Assembly: GCF_021502725.1 (NCBI RefSeq) | Contig: NZ_JAKFFS010000001.1 | Span: 930,001 to 994,000, forward strand | DNA: 64,000 nucleotides | Source of the DNA: Dyadobacter sp. CY345 | GTDB lineage: Bacteria > Bacteroidota > Bacteroidia > Cytophagales > Spirosomataceae | Direction: 5' to 3' | Part shown: positions 60,860-64,000 of the stretch, piece after piece | Numbering within the stretch: position 1 is the stretch's first letter | How the letters are laid out: each line of letters begins with the position of its first letter | Translations under genes and position numbers: made by a program | The notes under the pieces: model-generated | The model's database searches: none | What the model was told of the DNA's origin: nothing | Seen by the model: only the letters and a program-made list of their open reading frames with translations

Positions 60860-62992
60860 TTGAAACAAGAAAATATAAAAATTGCCCTCGTAGGAAACCC
60901 TAATGCCGGAAAATCAACATTATTTAATGCTTTAACAGGCTTACGACAAAAAACAGGGAATTTTCCGGGAGTTACGGTAGAGAAAAAATCAGGTACTTTC
61001 AGATTAGTTGGTGGGAGTGGACAACCGGACAGAGATGTAACTGTTGTGGATTTACCCGGGACATACAGCGTATATCCAAAGTCTGCGGATGAAGGCGTTG
61101 TGATGGATATTTTGGCAAACCCAAAACATCCGGACTATCCTGATGCTGTGATTGTGGTTGTAGATGCTTCGAATCTTCAAAGAAATCTTCTTCTTTTTAC
61201 GGAAATAAATGATCTCGGTTTACCGACTATTCTGGCATTGAATATGCTGGATGTTGCGGCAAGTATGAAATTGACGGTCAACGCGGTTCAGCTGGCAATG
61301 CAGTTAAATGTGCCGGTGGTGAAAATAAATGCGCGCACAGGTGAGGGCGTTCCAATCTTGCAGCAGGCTGTCAGTACGCTGGTGGATAAAAAAGAAAAAC
61401 CTTCAGTTAAGTATTTTTATGTTCCGAAGGGAAATGAGCCTGCATTGATTGAAGAGGTGAAATCGTTGCATCAGCTTGATAATGATTACGTTGCATTACA
61501 ATATGTTTGTCAGCATGATAATTTTTCCTTTCTCGCACAGCCGGTAAGAGCAAAACTTGACGGCCTGATTGAGAAATATGAGTTTGATGAAACTGGTTTT
61601 CTTGCTGAGGAAACCATCGCGCGTTATAAAACGATCAAACCTATCGTTGATAAGGCGGTAAAGTCCGAAGGGATTTCTGAGCAGCCACTTTGGACGCGCA
61701 AACTCGACAAAATTTTACTACATCCATTCTGGGGTTATGTAACTTTCGCAATAATTCTGATGGTCATCTTTCAGGCCATTTTTGCCTGGGCGTCTTACCC
61801 TATGGACTGGATTGACGAAAATACCGCAGCTTTGATTGGTTGGACAAAAGAAGTACTTCCGGCAGGAGTTCTGAATGATTTGTTAACCGATGGTATCATG
61901 GCAGGAATTGGTGGGGTGATTATCTTTATTCCACAGATTGCAATTCTTTTCGGACTGGTTTCTTTGCTTGAAGAATCCGGTTATATGGCCAGGGTTATGG
62001 TGATTATGGATAAGGTAATGCGAAAATTCGGACTGAACGGGCGCAGTGTTGTTCCGCTTATTTCTGGTGTTGCATGCGCGGTGCCGGCTATTATGACTAC
62101 CAGAAGTATCAGCAGTCGGCATGAGAGACTTTTGACTATTCTGGTAACGCCGATCATGAGCTGTTCCGCCCGACTTCCTATTTACAGTATCCTGATTGCT
62201 TTGATAATTCCTTCAACAAAAGTGTTGGGGATTTTTAATATGCAGGGTCTGGTCTTATTCGGTCTTTACTTTTTAGGTTTGGCCGGTGCGTTGGTCTCGG
62301 CCTGGATTTTGTCCTTGTTTATAAAAAGAACGGAGCCAGGTTATTTCATGCTCGAAATGCCTACTTATAAACTTCCGCGCTGGGGACATGTTGGTTTTAT
62401 GATGTATGACAGCGTAAAATCTTTCGTGCTGGAAGCCGGTAAAATTATCCTTGCGATCTCCATAATCCTCTGGGTTTTATCATCATATGGTCCGAGTGAT
62501 CATATGGAAGTTGCTGAGAAAAAAGTGGTGATGTCAATGTCCTCAGCCTCGGCTGAGGAAAGGGGTGCTGCCGTTGCGTCAGCCCGATTGGAAAACTCTT
62601 ATGCAGGGAACTTCGGAAGGTTTATTGAGCCTGCTATTCGGCCGTTAGGTTATGATTGGAAAATAGGAATTGCCTTACTGGCCTCATTCGCCGCGCGCGA
62701 AGTTTTCGTTGGAACTATGGCGACTATTTACAGCATCAGCGGAGATTCGGAGGATGTTTTGACTGTAAAACAGAGACTTGTGCAGGAGAAAAATGATCAG
62801 GGCGGGCCTATGTATACTCCCGCGGTTTGCTATTCCTTGCTGATATTTTACGTTTTTGCGATGATGTGTATGAGCACAATCGCAGTTGTTTACCGCGAAA
62901 CGCATGGCTGGAAATGGCCGTTAATTCAATTGGGATATCTGATGGTACTGGCTTATGTTTCGGCATTTGCTGTTTATCAGCTTATGAGCTAG
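60860..62992 (+). CDS. feoB: ferrous iron transporter FeoB
   Basis: A 710-residue GTP-dependent Fe(II) transporter. G domain: G1 GNPNAGKST, G2 Thr in GNFPGVTVE, G3 DLPGTYS, G4 ALNMLD. A helical guanine-dissociation-inhibitor-like region (about 185-270) precedes eight to ten membrane helices with Gate motifs (CAVPAIMTTRSISS, and SCSARLPIYSILI). TTG at 60860 is preferred because the protein then begins KQENIKIALVGNP as in relatives; the TTG at 60848 would add four residues. No feoC. Confidence 0.95.
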   Translation: MKQENIKIALVGNPNAGKSTLFNALTGLRQKTGNFPGVTVEKKSGTFRLVGGSGQPDRDVTVVDLPGTYSVYPKSADEGVVMDILANPKHPDYPDAVIVVVDASNLQRNLLLFTEINDLGLPTILALNMLDVAASMKLTVNAVQLAMQLNVPVVKINARTGEGVPILQQAVSTLVDKKEKPSVKYFYVPKGNEPALIEEVKSLHQLDNDYVALQYVCQHDNFSFLAQPVRAKLDGLIEKYEFDETGFLAEETIARYKTIKPIVDKAVKSEGISEQPLWTRKLDKILLHPFWGYVTFAIILMVIFQAIFAWASYPMDWIDENTAALIGWTKEVLPAGVLNDLLTDGIMAGIGGVIIFIPQIAILFGLVSLLEESGYMARVMVIMDKVMRKFGLNGRSVVPLISGVACAVPAIMTTRSISSRHERLLTILVTPIMSCSARLPIYSILIALIIPSTKVLGIFNMQGLVLFGLYFLGLAGALVSAWILSLFIKRTEPGYFMLEMPTYKLPRWGHVGFMMYDSVKSFVLEAGKIILAISIILWVLSSYGPSDHMEVAEKKVVMSMSSASAEERGAAVASARLENSYAGNFGRFIEPAIRPLGYDWKIGIALLASFAAREVFVGTMATIYSISGDSEDVLTVKQRLVQEKNDQGGPMYTPAVCYSLLIFYVFAMMCMSTIAVVYRETHGWKWPLIQLGYLMVLAYVSAFAVYQLMS

Positions 62993-63038
62993 TTATCCAG
63001 TTCTGCCGTTTTTTTTATTACAGATAATAGAAACTTTT

Positions 63039-63120
63039 ATTACCCGTCGGATGGTCGAAAAAGCCATCCGACGGGATGCTCGAACCGTCCGACGGCTTTT
63101 TCTGCCGTCGGACGGGTAAT
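63039..63120. terminator. compound palindromic terminator between feoB and nnrD
   Basis: Two adjacent hairpins, CCCGTCGGATGG/CCATCCGACGGG (63043-63075) and CCGTCCGACGG/CCGTCGGACGG (about 63084-63115), which are themselves inverted copies of each other, with ATTACCC and GGGTAAT at the outer ends. Can fold as two hairpins or one long one. Confidence 0.85.
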
Positions 63121-63141
63121 AAACAAGTTCACAAAAACAAT

Positions 63142-63999
63142 TTACCAGCCCAAAGTCTCCACAATATCCGACGCAATCATAGCCGTTTGGGTCTTCTTTT
63201 CTGCTGCTCTGTCGCCAGCCAATCCATGTTGGTATACGCCAAAAATGGCAGCCTGTTCAGGTGTATATTTTTGCGCCAGCAAAGCTGTTAAAACTCCTGT
63301 CAAAACATCTCCGCTGCCTCCCGTTGCCATACCCGCGTTTCCGGTTGAGTTAAAATGAACATCTCCGTTTGTAAGTATTACAGCAGTAAATGCTCCTTTC
63401 AGGATAATAATGACATTGTATTTTTTTGCAAAATTTCTCGCAAGTTCCAGTCTGTTAAATTCATTTGAAGATTCGCCGGCCAATCTTTGGAATTCTTTTG
63501 GGTGCGGTGATAAAATCGTTTTGGGAGGAAGTTTATCGAGCAGATCAGGATGTTTGGAAAGAATATTCAAAGCATCTGCATCCACAATTAGCGGAACTTT
63601 TATTTTGTCCAAAAGCTCATCCAGCATCCGGACTGTCAGCGGTTCCTGGCCAATGCCAGGCCCTATTCCTATTGCGGAATAAGAGTCCAGCTCAGGAAGG
63701 ATTGTAATAATCCGCTGGTTACGATCCACAGAAAGCATCGCTTCGGGAAGTGAAATTTGTAAAATCTGATAGCCGCATTCCGGTACGTGAACTGTCAGTA
63801 AGCCGACGCCTGAATGGAGACAAGCTCTTGACGAAAGTACTGCCGCGCCCATTTTACCATAACTTCCTGCGAAAATCAGCGCATATCCAAAGGTGCCTTT
63901 ATGCGAAAACTTTTCCCGTTTTTTAGTCAGTGCCTCGCCTGCCAATTTATCCGTATAATAATATGGAGTAAAAGTCTGCTCAATGAATTCTTTGTCTAA
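63142..63999 (-). CDS. nnrD: ADP/ATP-dependent NAD(P)H-hydrate dehydratase, 5'-truncated (probably bifunctional Nnr)
   Basis: The frame is open to the window edge, so only the C-terminal ~285 residues are seen; the TTG at 63945 is an internal Leu (KLAGEALTKK). The visible part is the ribokinase-like dehydratase domain: KFSHKGTFGYALIFAGS, LSPHPKEFQRLAG, and NAGMATGGSGDVLTG (ATP site and catalytic Asp). It repairs damaged NAD(P)H hydrate. The N-terminal segment FTPYYYTDK before it fits the linker from an upstream NnrE epimerase domain, which would lie beyond the window. Confidence 0.9.
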   Translation of the reverse strand, partial: LDKEFIEQTFTPYYYTDKLAGEALTKKREKFSHKGTFGYALIFAGSYGKMGAAVLSSRACLHSGVGLLTVHVPECGYQILQISLPEAMLSVDRNQRIITILPELDSYSAIGIGPGIGQEPLTVRMLDELLDKIKVPLIVDADALNILSKHPDLLDKLPPKTILSPHPKEFQRLAGESSNEFNRLELARNFAKKYNVIIILKGAFTAVILTNGDVHFNSTGNAGMATGGSGDVLTGVLTALLAQKYTPEQAAIFGVYQHGLAGDRAAEKKTQTAMIASDIVETLGW

Positions 64000-64000
64000 A

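Noticed and set aside
63142..63945. A complete 267-residue NnrD starting at TTG 63945
   Set aside because: The frame stays open to the window edge and the upstream residues fit the linker of a bifunctional Nnr protein.

Overview
The window looks like chromosome of a Bacteroidota bacterium of the order Cytophagales, most like Dyadobacter or a close Spirosomaceae relative. The evidence is the T9SS regulator PorX, Oar-like TonB-dependent receptors, DUF5916 and DUF4905 proteins, many SPII lipoproteins, near absence of Shine-Dalgarno sequences, and promoters with a TAnnTTTG -7 box. The species assignment is inference. About 52 protein genes and one RNA gene (SRP RNA) are supported. No tRNA, rRNA, CRISPR array, prophage or complete insertion sequence was seen.

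Layout. 1-2.3 kb: the 3' end of a lasso-peptide-like biosynthesis operon (B2 protease fragment, HprK-like kinase, nucleotidyltransferase) that continues off the left edge. 2.3-14.9 kb: housekeeping genes (aldose epimerase, FtsH, RsfS, BirA, SRP RNA, transaldolase, FtsE, PorX, KdsB, LysM protein, DUF2400). 15.0-16.8 kb: seven tandem copies of a ~251-260 bp hairpin-rich unit between convergent genes. 16.9-25.4 kb: a sugar-oxidation cluster with a large ThuA/PQQ-dehydrogenase-like/PKD/cytochrome c fusion, a TIM-barrel isomerase, two Gfo/Idh/MocA oxidoreductases and a divergent MFS transporter. 25.5-37.5 kb: MutS2, an A-type Fe-S carrier homologue lacking two ligands, a NUMOD4/HNH protein, FabH, PssA, a metallo-beta-lactamase-fold hydrolase, three tandem paralogous lipoproteins, an RsmI-like methyltransferase and an alpha/beta hydrolase. 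37.7-44.9 kb: two tandem Oar-like receptors sharing a 33-bp promoter element. 45-55.6 kb: divergent GDPD, patatin, prenyl synthase, secreted LRR protein, DUF5916, DUF3817, and a third TonB receptor with a small secreted partner. 55.6-60.4 kb: a ccmBCDEF operon whose CcmE carries Cys in place of the heme-binding His. 60.6-64 kb: feoAB and a 5'-truncated NnrD, separated by a compound palindrome.

Most candidates for novelty are non-coding: the 251-bp array, a heptamer-repeat leader placed exactly 8 nt before two unrelated start codons, and the nested palindromes. On the protein side they are the kinase-containing peptide cluster at the left edge, the three-lipoprotein family, the periplasmic dehydrogenase fusion, and several enzymes with lost or altered catalytic residues (GDPD, IscA-like, CcmE, CcmC).
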